Assembly: GCF_002916655.1 (NCBI RefSeq)
Contig: NZ_PPSM01000024.1
Location: 1-37,259 of the forward strand
Reading direction: 5' to 3'
DNA from: Novosphingobium sp. HII-3
Lineage (GTDB): Bacteria > Pseudomonadota > Alphaproteobacteria > Sphingomonadales > Sphingomonadaceae
Length of the DNA stretch: 37,259 nt
Part shown: piece by piece, positions 15,719-22,847 of the stretch
Position numbering within the stretch: the stretch's first letter is position 1
Layout of the letters: each line of letters starts with the position of its first letter
Program-made: the position numbers and the translations under genes
Notes under the pieces: generated by a model
Told to the model about the DNA's origin: nothing
The model's database searches: none
Seen by the model: the letters and a program-made list of their open reading frames with translations, nothing else

Positions 15719-16150
15719 CTAGGTTGCCGAGGCGCTGTATCGCACAAACCCGCTCCAGACGTCTGCTTCCTCTGGGTCGCGGAATACCTGATCGAGCGTT
15801 GGGACAATCGACACCGAGACCGGGCCCTCTAGCACGGCGTCCGTGGCAGCCAGGATGCGGATCACGTGAGCATTGATCTGAGCCGCAGCTTTTTCGGGGT
15901 CGGTTATAGTCCCGCCCGTCGCCGTGTACGATGTCACTACACCGCTGATCTCAGATCCACCTTCGCCGCCATCATACCACTGCGGCGACCCTGACGGCGT
16001 TTCAATCCGTATGAAAGGCTTCTGCGGGTTTGCGGGAGGCTTAGAGACGTAGATGCGAGATCCGACTATTGCGGCTAGCTCAGCATCCGCCTTCAGGCGC
16101 TGGAAGATCAGGGTTTTCAAGGGCGAGGCTGGGCTGAGGGCGGTTATCAT
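15719..16150 (-). CDS. Tail terminator/completion protein (DUF3168-like)
   Basis: A 143-aa protein with SPLKTLIFQRLKADAELAAIVG then RIYVSKPPANPQKPFIRIE, the usual start of DUF3168 tail-completion proteins, which form the ring that ends the tail tube and contacts the head. Length is typical. The start overlaps the previous gene by ATGA. Its stop is directly followed by a boundary motif copy. Confidence 0.83.
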   Translation of the reverse strand: MITALSPASPLKTLIFQRLKADAELAAIVGSRIYVSKPPANPQKPFIRIETPSGSPQWYDGGEGGSEISGVVTSYTATGGTITDPEKAAAQINAHVIRILAATDAVLEGPVSVSIVPTLDQVFRDPEEADVWSGFVRYSASAT

Positions 16151-16419
16151 TCGCCGGCCCCATCCAATACCTGATCCCGAACGACGGCCCCCACATGGTC
16201 AGCATCGTCAGATCGAGCCAGCTTTCCACCTCGTCCGCTGTCGGGAAGTCGTCCATCGGCAAGCACTTTAGCATACTTCGGAGCGGCGGTCGCGTACTTT
16301 GGAATAGCTGCCTCTGCCACCTCGGCTTTAACCGAGCCGGTCCAGCCTGCCTTGAACGCTGTCACAGCACGAGACGGCCAGCGATGGTTATAATCGTGGT
16401 TGAACGTGATACGTGGCAT
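16147..16419 (-). CDS. Small phage protein between gp10-like and tail terminator genes
   Basis: A 90-aa protein. Its first ~40 residues (MPRITFNHDYNHRWPSRAVT, then AFKAGWTGSVKAEVAEAAI) match a common small phage protein type of head-tail operons (pattern F..D.....P.....YKAG...V....A..AI). The C-terminal half is low-complexity. It ends ATGA-coupled to the tail terminator gene, supporting the frame. Another frame from an ATG at 16256 reads MDDFPTADEVESWLDLTML and MGPANDNR, which also looks protein-like, so a frameshift or overlapping gene cannot be excluded. Confidence 0.6.
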   Translation of the reverse strand: MPRITFNHDYNHRWPSRAVTAFKAGWTGSVKAEVAEAAIPKYATAAPKYAKVLADGRLPDSGRGGKLARSDDADHVGAVVRDQVLDGAGE

Positions 16420-16429
16420 GTCTCTTCTC

Positions 16430-16846
16430 CTAGAGGGTTCCGCCGCGGATCACGCGGTTTCGGGCGGCTTCCACCAGCTTTTTCGCCTTGGGCCTGATCT
16501 TTTCTGCGGCGGGCGCCATGAACGGGCGCGGCTGCAGCTTAGAGGTGCCAAACTCCAGCGCCTGTGCGTAGGAGGCATTGGCGCCAGCGATTGCCGTGAG
16601 CTCGCCCGTCTGTTCGGCAAAGATCGACCTGTCCAGAAACCCGGTATCAGCGTTTGGGGGTTCTCCAGGCGAACTCGGCACGTGGTTCTTGCCGCCCACC
16701 GCACCTGTCGTGATACTGATGGCAGCTTCGGTTGCGAGCATATTGGCTGCAGCGTGCATCGCCTTCCCGTACTCCCGACGCGCCGCAGGGCTCCGCAATC
16801 TCCGCAGCGTTGCCTTGTGTTTCGGGGCGCCAGTGATCTTAGCCAC
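16430..16846 (-). CDS. HK97 gp10-like head-tail connector protein
   Basis: A 138-aa protein with HVPSSPGEPPNADTGFLDRS and YAQALEFGTSKLQPRPFMAP, the two characteristic motifs of the HK97-gp10 family of neck or tail-completion proteins. Length is typical. The GTG at 16846 has a purine-rich GGAGAGGGGGC upstream. A boundary motif copy lies 69 nt upstream, at the junction with accessory island B. Confidence 0.87.
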   Translation of the reverse strand: MAKITGAPKHKATLRRLRSPAARREYGKAMHAAANMLATEAAISITTGAVGGKNHVPSSPGEPPNADTGFLDRSIFAEQTGELTAIAGANASYAQALEFGTSKLQPRPFMAPAAEKIRPKAKKLVEAARNRVIRGGTL

Positions 16847-16915
16847 GACGCCCCCTCTCCGACACTCCGCTCCGCTCTACCATGCCCGCATACGCGCACT
16901 CGCAGCACTCAAAAG

Positions 16916-16924
16916 CTACGGACG
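16916..16924 (-). repeat. Gene-boundary motif copy f (CGTCCGTAG)
   Basis: Lies 69 nt before the gp10-like start at 16846. Its upstream side is accessory island B rather than a minus-strand stop codon. Nothing else is recognised in 16847-17029. Confidence 0.72.
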
Positions 16925-17029
16925 AACGAAGCCCCCCTCTATCTGCGTCTCACGGTCGGTTTGAAGTTGCATCATTTCGAAACCTGGTTAATTCAATGGT
17001 CGGGGGAAACAATATGGGGCAATACCTAG

Positions 17030-17251
17030 ATGTGTCAGAAACACACGAGCAATAAAGATGTGGAGCTTACCGCTCGCCAGATAGTCGTCCTACGCTGCAT
17101 TGCGGACGGGCTGTCCTCAAAAGAGACAGCTATTAAGCTGAACATCACTCCAAAAACGGTAGAGCGGCACATCGAAAACGTCCGGCTGCGAACGCGATCT
17201 CGCAACCGAATTCACATGATAGCTCAGCTATATTCAAACGGCCTTTTGTAA
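17030..17251 (+). CDS. Stand-alone LuxR/GerE-type HTH protein (moron)
   Basis: A 73-aa protein consisting almost wholly of a GerE-type helix-turn-helix: LTARQIVVLRCIADGLSSKE then TAIKLNITPKTVERHIENVR, the signature of LuxR/NarL C-terminal domains. There is no sensor or receiver domain. Plus strand, opposite to the surrounding head-tail genes. The ATG at 17030 has only a weak GGGG upstream. Solo LuxR-type proteins can regulate phage or host genes; the target here is unknown. Confidence 0.78.
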   Translation: MCQKHTSNKDVELTARQIVVLRCIADGLSSKETAIKLNITPKTVERHIENVRLRTRSRNRIHMIAQLYSNGLL

Positions 17252-17314
17252 AGCCGCAGATTGCGCTGCACGCTTGCGCTCATGCTGCGCAGGCGTCGGC
17301 GACGTCGTAATCAT
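17234..17314 (-). CDS. Possible 26-aa peptide (downstream of a tiny pair)
   Basis: ATG at 17314 overlaps the stop of the upstream tiny frame (ATGA) and reads MITTSPTPAQHERKRAAQSA to a TGA at 17234. GAGAGGGGG lies about 8 nt upstream. It overlaps the 3' end of the plus-strand HTH gene by 18 nt. Short, and known only from start-site features and coupling. Confidence 0.3.
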   Translation of the reverse strand: MITTSPTPAQHERKRAAQSAALQKAV

Positions 17315-17391
17315 CCACGCCGCCCCCTCTCGTACTTCTGAAGGCGGGCGAGGAACGCCAGTATCACGGCGTCGGTGAAGGAAGGCTTCAT
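17311..17391 (-). CDS. Possible 26-aa peptide (upstream of a tiny pair)
   Basis: ATG at 17391 with GGAG about 8 nt upstream reads MKPSFTDAVILAFLARLQKY and six more residues. It is ATGA-coupled to a second 26-aa frame. Orientation matches the late operon. It could be a degraded head-tail gene or a real small protein. No family recognised. Confidence 0.35.
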   Translation of the reverse strand: MKPSFTDAVILAFLARLQKYERGRRG

Positions 17392-17451
17392 GACTCGACT
17401 CCGATCTGGCTGTTTGGGAGGTTGGAGGCATCAACGGAGGGTGATTCGGAC

Positions 17452-17781
17452 ATGGACCTATTCAGCATCGAGAGCCTACAGCCGATCGGCGGTAACCTAT
17501 GGCTTGCCGAGATCGTCGTGAAGACCGAGGAAACGGTGGACGACAGGGAAGTCGCGCAGGTCGCGAGGCTCAAGGTGCGGTTCACGTTCGATCCCTCCGC
17601 TCCCGTCGAAGCGCTTCTGCAACGTGCCGTAGACGAGGCTCGACGGTGCCTCGCTCTCTCATCTGCCTATCTGCAAGATCGCGCTCTGCCTGAGTTGATG
17701 GCTGAGATGGACTACACGCCGCCAACGTTTGAGTTTGATCCTGAGCCATCATCACCTCCGCCCCCGACAAACCCAGTGTGA
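17452..17781 (+). CDS. Hypothetical plus-strand protein in accessory island B
   Basis: A 109-aa protein starting MDLFSIESLQPIGGNLWLAE, a mixed alpha/beta domain (about 1-85) followed by a Pro-rich acidic tail (FEFDPEPSSPPPP). The ATG at 17452 follows GGAGG by 11 nt; the open frame upstream has no better start. It ends 30 nt inside the 3' end of the convergent head-closure gene. Not recognised. Confidence 0.6.
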   Translation: MDLFSIESLQPIGGNLWLAEIVVKTEETVDDREVAQVARLKVRFTFDPSAPVEALLQRAVDEARRCLALSSAYLQDRALPELMAEMDYTPPTFEFDPEPSSPPPPTNPV

Positions 17782-18108
17782 AAGCGCCGGATCCCGCTCC
17801 ACCGACTGCAGCCGATACCGCGAGCCCTGCACTGTGACCTCGTGGTCGCTCGTCAGCTCGGGCAGGCCCTGAGCCAGCACGATCAACCTCACATCGCCCT
17901 CGGCAAAGCCCTGAGCCCGCCGCATCGCGTCCGTGGCCGCGTCGATCTGGCACTTGCAGGAAACGTCCCCGCCCTCGTAGCCGATGATCTCGCCCGTCTC
18001 GTCGTCATAGATCGGATCGCCGGTGCCAGCGTGGAGGGTGGCCGGGAGATAGAAGCTGGCGAATACCGGCGTCAGGATGCGGGACAGGCCGCCATCAAGT
18101 AGGCCCAT
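17752..18108 (-). CDS. Head closure/head-tail connector protein
   Basis: A 118-aa protein starting MGLLDGGLSRILTPVFASFY. Beta-rich, with DPIYDDETGEIIGYEGG and QGSRYRLQSVERDPALSHW, fitting the small connector/stopper proteins encoded between a DUF4054 adaptor and a gp10-like protein. The ATG at 18108 is TGATG-coupled to the adaptor gene with GGAGGT upstream; the in-frame extension upstream is a shadow of that gene. Likely plugs the portal channel after packaging. Confidence 0.7.
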   Translation of the reverse strand: MGLLDGGLSRILTPVFASFYLPATLHAGTGDPIYDDETGEIIGYEGGDVSCKCQIDAATDAMRRAQGFAEGDVRLIVLAQGLPELTSDHEVTVQGSRYRLQSVERDPALSHWVCRGRR

Positions 18109-18542
18109 CACCAGTACCTCCCGAACGGGCCAAGCGCGCAGGGCACGTAGCCAGTCGACGACACGATAGGGCCGGCTATGCACGCCTTGATCATCGGCCA
18201 TAGTTCAGTGCCATAGGAGGTTGTCCCCCAATCACCACCAGCCTTGTCCACAGAGTTATCAAACCGCTCCAGGCTCAGTGAGCCGGATCGGATCGACTTG
18301 AAGCCCGACGCACCCTCTGCGGCCATCTGTGCTTCTGTCCCAGTGCCGATCCCCGCCTTCGTCAATAGGTGCGCAATCGCCAGCATAGCCGCGCTGTTCA
18401 TGGCCTCCCCCAGGCAATCTTCGAAATGAGCGATGCGGCGCACGGCCTCGGCGGACCAGTGGGCGTATGCGGGTTCGGTGACGCTGGAGAAGGCTGGATA
18501 CAAACCGATGAACTCGGTGCGCTCTGGCGGAGTGTAGGGCAT
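18108..18542 (-). CDS. Head-tail adaptor protein (DUF4054-like)
   Basis: A 144-aa protein with FIGLYPAFSSVTEPAYAHW near the start and a helical middle (CLGEAMNSAAMLAIAHLL) followed by GSLSLERFDN and SYGTELWPMIKAC. This order matches DUF4054 phage head-tail connectors, which dock on the portal. It follows the capsid gene block and a strong terminator, and is TGATG-coupled to the head-closure gene. Confidence 0.8.
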   Translation of the reverse strand: MPYTPPERTEFIGLYPAFSSVTEPAYAHWSAEAVRRIAHFEDCLGEAMNSAAMLAIAHLLTKAGIGTGTEAQMAAEGASGFKSIRSGSLSLERFDNSVDKAGGDWGTTSYGTELWPMIKACIAGPIVSSTGYVPCALGPFGRYW

Positions 18543-18556
18543 CGTCGATCCTTACG

Positions 18557-18589
18557 AAAAGGGCCGCCGCGACGATGCGAGGCGGCCCC
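18557..18589 (-). terminator. Terminator after the capsid gene block
   Basis: Perfect 8-bp stem, GGGCCGCC/GGCGGCCC (18581-18588 with 18561-18568), 12-nt loop, followed on minus by TTTT. It may lower expression of connector and tail genes relative to capsid. Confidence 0.85.
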
Positions 18590-18612
18590 GTTTGCGTGAC
18601 GAAAGCTGGCGG

Positions 18613-18831
18613 TCAGGCCCTGTCGTCGTCCTTGGCAGCAGCCCGTGCGGCAGCAGTGCCGAACTTGAACCAGCCCGAGGCCTTGGCGACTTCGTATTCC
18701 GCCTCGGTCATCTCGACCGGTTCGTCAGTGCTGTCGCCAGCAGCCAGCACGCCGACCGTCAGGGCATTGAGCACCTTAGGGCCGTCGCTGACGTTGGTGA
18801 CGACGTGCTTCACGATCTTCGGTTCGGCCAT
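18613..18831 (-). CDS. Small hypothetical protein after the capsid gene
   Basis: A 72-aa acidic protein (VTNVSDGPKVLNALTVGVL, EMTEAEYEVAKASGWFKF) located directly after the major capsid gene and before the terminator. Many phages carry a small protein here. The segment AEYEVAKASGWF resembles short head-fibre or head-tail linker proteins, but the family was not confirmed. The start codon is 3 nt from the capsid stop, so it is probably co-translated. Confidence 0.65.
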   Translation of the reverse strand: MAEPKIVKHVVTNVSDGPKVLNALTVGVLAAGDSTDEPVEMTEAEYEVAKASGWFKFGTAAARAAAKDDDRA

Positions 18832-18834
18832 GGC

Positions 18835-19818
18835 TTAGATCCCATCCAGATAGCGGAAGGCGCCGGTGCGCAGGACTTCCACGCCGCCGGTGCGGAAGAG
18901 CCCCGGGATCTGGAACGACGTCGGGCCGTCCTGATAGACCGGGAGGAAGCGGTGCGGCATCGGCAGGTGCAGCTTCACCACGTCCTGGCGATTTGCATAG
19001 GCCACCATGCGCTTGGTCGAGCCCGAGCCCTGCGCATCGAGGCCCAGAACGCCGCGGATGGTAAGCTGCTGGCCGGTCATCTGCGTGTAGATGTTGTTGC
19101 GCAGGATGTACGCCATGATCGTTTCGCTGTTCGTCGAGGACATGGGGGTCGCCGAGAGATAGCTGATCGTGGAGTAGGGCAGCAGCAGCGTGTCGGCCAT
19201 TTCGACCGTCAGCGAGCCCGTGAACACGCCCGTAAGGACGTTGTTGATGTCACGGATGATCTGCGCCGGGGTCTTCGTGGCCACGCCCGAGCCGTTGAAC
19301 CAGGTCGTGACGTTGGTTGCGCCGCCTTCGTTACCGTCAGCGGGAGCCGTGCCAGTGGTCACGCTCGACTGGTTGCCAAGACCCAGCAATCCCTTGTCGG
19401 AGTTGCCGGTGAGGGTCAGGTTCCACATGAACTCGGTGTAGGCGCGGCGAGCGGCTTCGGCCTTGTTGGCGCCAAGGTTGATGCCGAGAAGCTGGGCCTG
19501 CCCGACCTCCTCGCTGTTGTAGCCGTACCCGATGGCGGCCATGTGTACGCCGACCTGGCTCTTGTCCATGGTCACATCGGCGCGCGGGACATCCTTGGCA
19601 GCGCCCGAGAACCAGTCGGCCTTGCCAACGGTGCTCGACATGAAGCTGACAATGCCAGGGGTCCATTCCGGGGCCGAGGTATCGACGTAGACCAGGCGGG
19701 CGAAGTCGAGATCGGGGAACCGGGTGGCGTAGACCTGCGCGTTGATCGAGTAGGCCTGATTGACGACGAAGCCGAACTGAGCCTGCTGCGCGTCAAGGAA
19801 GTTGGTGTGCATGTTCAT
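18835..19818 (-). CDS. Major capsid protein (DUF2184-like, HK97 fold)
   Basis: A 327-aa protein matching the DUF2184 style of major capsid proteins: N terminus FLDAQQAQFGFVVNQAYSIN, then FPDLDFARLVYVDTSAPEW, VGVHMAAIGYGYNSEEV and a C-terminal PHRFLPVYQDGPTSFQIPGL. No long N-terminal delta domain is visible, in keeping with a separate scaffold encoded just upstream. A G-rich Shine-Dalgarno sequence precedes the ATG. Followed by a small gene and a strong terminator, consistent with high expression. Confidence 0.88.
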   Translation of the reverse strand: MNMHTNFLDAQQAQFGFVVNQAYSINAQVYATRFPDLDFARLVYVDTSAPEWTPGIVSFMSSTVGKADWFSGAAKDVPRADVTMDKSQVGVHMAAIGYGYNSEEVGQAQLLGINLGANKAEAARRAYTEFMWNLTLTGNSDKGLLGLGNQSSVTTGTAPADGNEGGATNVTTWFNGSGVATKTPAQIIRDINNVLTGVFTGSLTVEMADTLLLPYSTISYLSATPMSSTNSETIMAYILRNNIYTQMTGQQLTIRGVLGLDAQGSGSTKRMVAYANRQDVVKLHLPMPHRFLPVYQDGPTSFQIPGLFRTGGVEVLRTGAFRYLDGI

Positions 19819-19831
19819 CGTTCAGCCCCCC

Positions 19832-20284
19832 TTACGACGGGATACGGCGGAGCCGCACCTTGAAGAGTGCGCCAGCGCCAGAGGCCGCGTTGTCGGCTTC
19901 GGCACCAGGCACGGCATAGATCGCACCGGCAACGGCAGCGGTGGTCCAGCGACCGTTCGCGCTGTCCCAGTTCACGGCAGCACCGGCAGCAATCGCCCCA
20001 CCGGCCAGACCCCAGATCACGCCGGCGTCAGCGACCGGCACGTTGTCGTACTGGCCGTAGCTGTCAGCGTTGGTGGAGGTAATGACGTGATGGGCAATCG
20101 CCACGCCGAGGTATTCGCCGGAGGTCAGAGGAGCACAGCCCTTGTCCCCGCTGCGCTGCACCGGAGCACCGAAAGCGATGGTGGCGGAGGCGGTGCGGGT
20201 ATGGCCGTTCCACTCCTCCATGTTTGCCAGAAGGCCCGGGAAACCCGCGGGCTGAAACTGGTTGTATGCGGTCTGCAAAGGCAT
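19832..20284 (-). CDS. Structural cement/decoration protein (DUF2190-like)
   Basis: A 150-aa beta-rich protein (GCAPLTSGEYLGVAIAHHVI, DAGVIWGLAGGAIAAGAAVN) with the composition of the DUF2190/Gp24-like capsid cement proteins that stabilise HK97-fold heads. It lies between the protease/scaffold and capsid genes, the normal place. AAGGGAGGG lies about 8 nt before the ATG. Confidence 0.75.
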   Translation of the reverse strand: MPLQTAYNQFQPAGFPGLLANMEEWNGHTRTASATIAFGAPVQRSGDKGCAPLTSGEYLGVAIAHHVITSTNADSYGQYDNVPVADAGVIWGLAGGAIAAGAAVNWDSANGRWTTAAVAGAIYAVPGAEADNAASGAGALFKVRLRRIPS

Positions 20285-20298
20285 GGATCAGCCCTCCC

Positions 20299-20841
20299 TT
20301 ATGCCTGCTTGCGCCAGGCGTTGAAGTCGTTGGCGGTATCGAAGGCCTGCTGCTCCTTGGCGGCAGCATCCCCGACGCTCTTAAGGCCGCCCCGGAACGC
20401 GCTGGCGTCAAAGGTCGACTGCTCGGCCGGCTTGGCGTCCTTGGTGAGAACCGCGAAGGAAGCGGCGATCTGGTCGGCGTTCCAGCCCTGTGCAGCGTCG
20501 CCCATCTTGGCGTCGACGACGGCCTTCATGATGGCCTCGGCATCCGCGTCCTCGGCGAAGGTCACGCCAACGGCGCGGGCCTTGTCGCAGACGACGGCAT
20601 AAGCCTTGGCGGCATCGCGAAGCTTGGCCGGGGTCATGGCCGCGTCCGAGAGCTTCTGGTTGAGCTGGGCAATCTCGGTGTCCTTGGCCGCTACGGCGGT
20701 TTGCGCCGCCGCGAGGTCCGTTTCCGCCGTGGTCGCGCGCGTGGTCGCGTCTGCCAGCTTGGTGTTGAGCGCATCGACTGCGATCCGAACGGCCTCACCG
20801 TTCGTCGCATCGACTTCGGCATCGCCGATCTTGATCTTCAT
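20299..20841 (-). CDS. Possible nested scaffold protein (internal start)
   Basis: Same frame as the protease gene, from an ATG at 20841 with AAGGA 10 nt upstream. The 180-aa product starts MKIKIGDAEVDATNGEAV and consists of a coiled coil (LADATTRATTAETDLAAAQT) plus a helical C terminus, suitable for a scaffold. Nested scaffolds are known for lambda Nu3 and similar protease genes. Expression here is inferred. Confidence 0.45.
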   Translation of the reverse strand: MKIKIGDAEVDATNGEAVRIAVDALNTKLADATTRATTAETDLAAAQTAVAAKDTEIAQLNQKLSDAAMTPAKLRDAAKAYAVVCDKARAVGVTFAEDADAEAIMKAVVDAKMGDAAQGWNADQIAASFAVLTKDAKPAEQSTFDASAFRGGLKSVGDAAAKEQQAFDTANDFNAWRKQA

Positions 20842-21462
20842 CGTGGGTTCGTCCTTCTGGAGGGATGCCTGAAGCGCAGCGAGCGCGTCGGCGGTGATGG
20901 CGTCGCAGAGGGCAAACCCGTCCTTGATCGCACATTCGGGACCGGCGCGACCCGCATCGACAAGCGCGACGTGGTTGCCACCGGTAATCTTCGCCTGGCG
21001 CGCAACACAGGGCGTGCCATCGGTATGTTGGAAACTGCCGTACTCAAGCTCGGCAGCGTAGCCGTTGCTCAACTGACGTTTGCCAGCATCGACCTTCGCG
21101 ATCGTGGCGGCGTCGGTCAGGAGCAGGTCGAACGCGAGATATTCACCCTCACGCATAGCGCCCATGATGGTGCCGCGCGCGTGGTCCCGCCAATTGGCCG
21201 AGTTCACGCCTTCGCGGGGGTGATCGTCGGTAACGGGCTTGCCGATGAACGAGCGGACGGCGGCGGTATCAAATACCGTGTTCTCATCCCGCAGGACGTT
21301 GACGAGGCCTTTATCGCGCAGGCCGTGCTTGTTCTCGGGATCGATCTCGCTGCCGAGATACTGGTAGACGCCAGTACGGGCCGCTTTAGCGCGGACAGCC
21401 ATATAGCCGTCGCTTGTGCGGCGGGGGGCGTCGAGCGTGAGATGGTCGGCAAGTAGCACCAT
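20299..21462 (-). CDS. Prohead protease/scaffold fusion (DUF2213-like)
   Basis: A 387-aa protein. Residues about 1-195 match DUF2213 (TSDGYMAVRAKAARTGVYQY, IGKPVTDDHP, RQLSNGYAAELEYG, KITGGNHVALVDAGR), a phage protease domain; a conserved His in DDHP and Ser in LSNGY are candidates for catalysis. Residues about 208-320 are a long Ala/Thr coiled-coil scaffold region. An internal ATG at residue 208 (20841) with AAGGA 10 nt upstream could give a separate scaffold, as in lambda C/Nu3. The main start lies 32 nt after a boundary motif copy and lacks a Shine-Dalgarno sequence; a CCCGC/GCGGG inverted repeat sits directly before it. Confidence 0.85.
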   Translation of the reverse strand: MVLLADHLTLDAPRRTSDGYMAVRAKAARTGVYQYLGSEIDPENKHGLRDKGLVNVLRDENTVFDTAAVRSFIGKPVTDDHPREGVNSANWRDHARGTIMGAMREGEYLAFDLLLTDAATIAKVDAGKRQLSNGYAAELEYGSFQHTDGTPCVARQAKITGGNHVALVDAGRAGPECAIKDGFALCDAITADALAALQASLQKDEPTMKIKIGDAEVDATNGEAVRIAVDALNTKLADATTRATTAETDLAAAQTAVAAKDTEIAQLNQKLSDAAMTPAKLRDAAKAYAVVCDKARAVGVTFAEDADAEAIMKAVVDAKMGDAAQGWNADQIAASFAVLTKDAKPAEQSTFDASAFRGGLKSVGDAAAKEQQAFDTANDFNAWRKQA

Positions 21463-21494
21463 GCCCGCGTTGTGCGGGCGATGGGCGGGGGTCT

Positions 21495-21504
21495 CTACGG
21501 ACGG
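21495..21504 (-). repeat. Gene-boundary motif copy b (CCGTCCGTAG)
   Basis: Minus strand reads TAA-CCGTCCGTAG-AGAC. It abuts the stop codon at 21505 and lies 32 nt before the protease ATG (21462). Confidence 0.8.
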
Positions 21505-21957
21505 TTAGGTGCGGCGGCTCGCGAGCAAGAAGCGGCCCCACGCTTCCGCATCCGCTTGGATTTGCTCGTCAGTCAACGGCACCTCCGGGCGGAACCTTAG
21601 ACGGGCCTCCGGCAGCAGTCGCTTGAGCACGCAGACAAGCTGACGGCCAAACTCCGACAGGCACTCCAAAGGTTCTCCATCCGCGTCCGCCACGTCGATC
21701 CCAAAGGCATCCCAGAACGCTGCCTCCTCATCGTACTCCCATTCGAGGAACTCAAAATGCAGCATCCATTCGTCGTAACTCTGGCCCTTCGGCGGCCAAA
21801 GCGTGTCCTGCTGGGTTATTCCAAACAATTCGATTGATGCAGCGTCAACGTCTGCCTGGAGTGCTTCAAGCTCATCGCTCATGAGCTTCTCGGCGCCCAG
21901 CAAACGCTGTTCGATGGCGGCTATGCGCGGGACTTCCCGCAACACAATCTTCTGCAT
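21505..21957 (-). CDS. Hypothetical protein between MuF and protease genes
   Basis: A 150-aa acidic, helical protein (MQKIVLREVPRIAAIEQRLL, DELEALQADVDAASIELFGI, EWMLHFEFLEWEYDEEAAFW). Not recognised. The ATG at 21957 is the first after the MuF stop; no good Shine-Dalgarno sequence precedes it, and an open extension to 22053 overlaps MuF. Its C-terminal stretch (EVPLTDEQIQADAEAWGRFL) reads like a short helical module. Its stop is directly followed by a boundary motif copy. Confidence 0.6.
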   Translation of the reverse strand: MQKIVLREVPRIAAIEQRLLGAEKLMSDELEALQADVDAASIELFGITQQDTLWPPKGQSYDEWMLHFEFLEWEYDEEAAFWDAFGIDVADADGEPLECLSEFGRQLVCVLKRLLPEARLRFRPEVPLTDEQIQADAEAWGRFLLASRRT

Positions 21958-22004
21958 ATTGATAATGTAATGCCGCCCTCTACCGAAGACGAGCACTTGG
22001 GCGC

Positions 22005-22847
22005 TTATATCCCCAACTCCGCCATAATCGGCAAGTAAGCCTGCGCTCGACACCCGCAGTAAGGCGCCTCCCCGGGAAAGTCCCCGCGTTCGATGGTCTC
22101 GCCGGCCATCTTGGAGCCATCCGGGTTGACCTGCTTACCCGTGGCCCGCTCGTACACCTTGCCGTCTCTGGCGACATGCGGGCGGCGCGGGTGAGCTTTG
22201 CCCGAGTGGCGCCAACGGAAGAGATCAATCCCCGCCTCCGCCTGGCGTTCTCGATCGAGGGCCGCCGAGATCTTGGCGTTCTGGTCAGCGGCGATCCTGA
22301 GCGATCGATCTCGGGCTAGACCCGTCGCCTCCCTGATCTCCTTCGCCACCTCGCGAGCCGGCCGGCGCTCCTGATAGCCTCGGAACACAGCGTCTGCGAT
22401 GCGCCCCCTCGCTTGGTCCGACACGTTGCGGACAAGCGCCACATTCCGCTCCAGGGCGACCTCCAGCGTCTCGCGGACGTCACTGCCGGTGAGGATGGTG
22501 GATAGGTCAAGCCCGGTCCCCGCCTTGATCGCCGCTACCCACCTGGAGCGATGGATGGTTTCCACCCGCGTCAGCCATTCCCGCAGGTCCCGCGCGAACT
22601 CGGTGATCAGCCGCGTAACCGTATTCTCTGCCTCGGCTATGGCGTCGGACTGGTCGGAGGGCGCGTCGGTCGTCAGGCCGCCCGTGTAATTGCGCAGGAT
22701 GGCTTCAGGTGACCATGCCTTGAGGACGGCGAGATAGAGGCGGGCGAGGTCTTTCTCAGGGCCGATGGCGGGCTCGACGGGTCGGAGGGTCGTATCTCTC
22801 CGCGCACCAGCGCGACGGGCCATCTGGGCGAGGTTGTAGCGGGGCAT
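22005..22847 (-). CDS. MuF-like minor head protein
   Basis: A 280-aa protein with the C-terminal phage_Mu_F pattern: LFRWRHSGKAHPRRPHVARDG, then ERGDFPGEAPYCGCRAQAY, with conserved W, R, H, DG and C.C residues. The N-terminal ~160 residues are helical. MuF proteins sit inside the head near the portal and are ejected or needed early in infection. TGATG-coupled to a 53-aa gene. No extra C-terminal toxin domain is present. Confidence 0.87.
   Translation of the reverse strand: MPRYNLAQMARRAGARRDTTLRPVEPAIGPEKDLARLYLAVLKAWSPEAILRNYTGGLTTDAPSDQSDAIAEAENTVTRLITEFARDLREWLTRVETIHRSRWVAAIKAGTGLDLSTILTGSDVRETLEVALERNVALVRNVSDQARGRIADAVFRGYQERRPAREVAKEIREATGLARDRSLRIAADQNAKISAALDRERQAEAGIDLFRWRHSGKAHPRRPHVARDGKVYERATGKQVNPDGSKMAGETIERGDFPGEAPYCGCRAQAYLPIMAELGI

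Noticed and set aside
9492..18542. Gene transfer agent rather than phage
   Set aside because: Some tail genes look GTA-like, but the presence of CI/Cro, replication genes, spanins and a full terminase set with morons fits a temperate phage.
18592..19863. Long plus-strand open frame (423 codons) opposite the capsid gene
   Set aside because: Antisense to a recognised capsid gene and crossing two gene boundaries; a product of high GC in the third codon position.
20224..21456. Long plus-strand open frame (410 codons) opposite the protease gene
   Set aside because: Same reason: shadow of the DUF2213-like gene, no recognisable domain.
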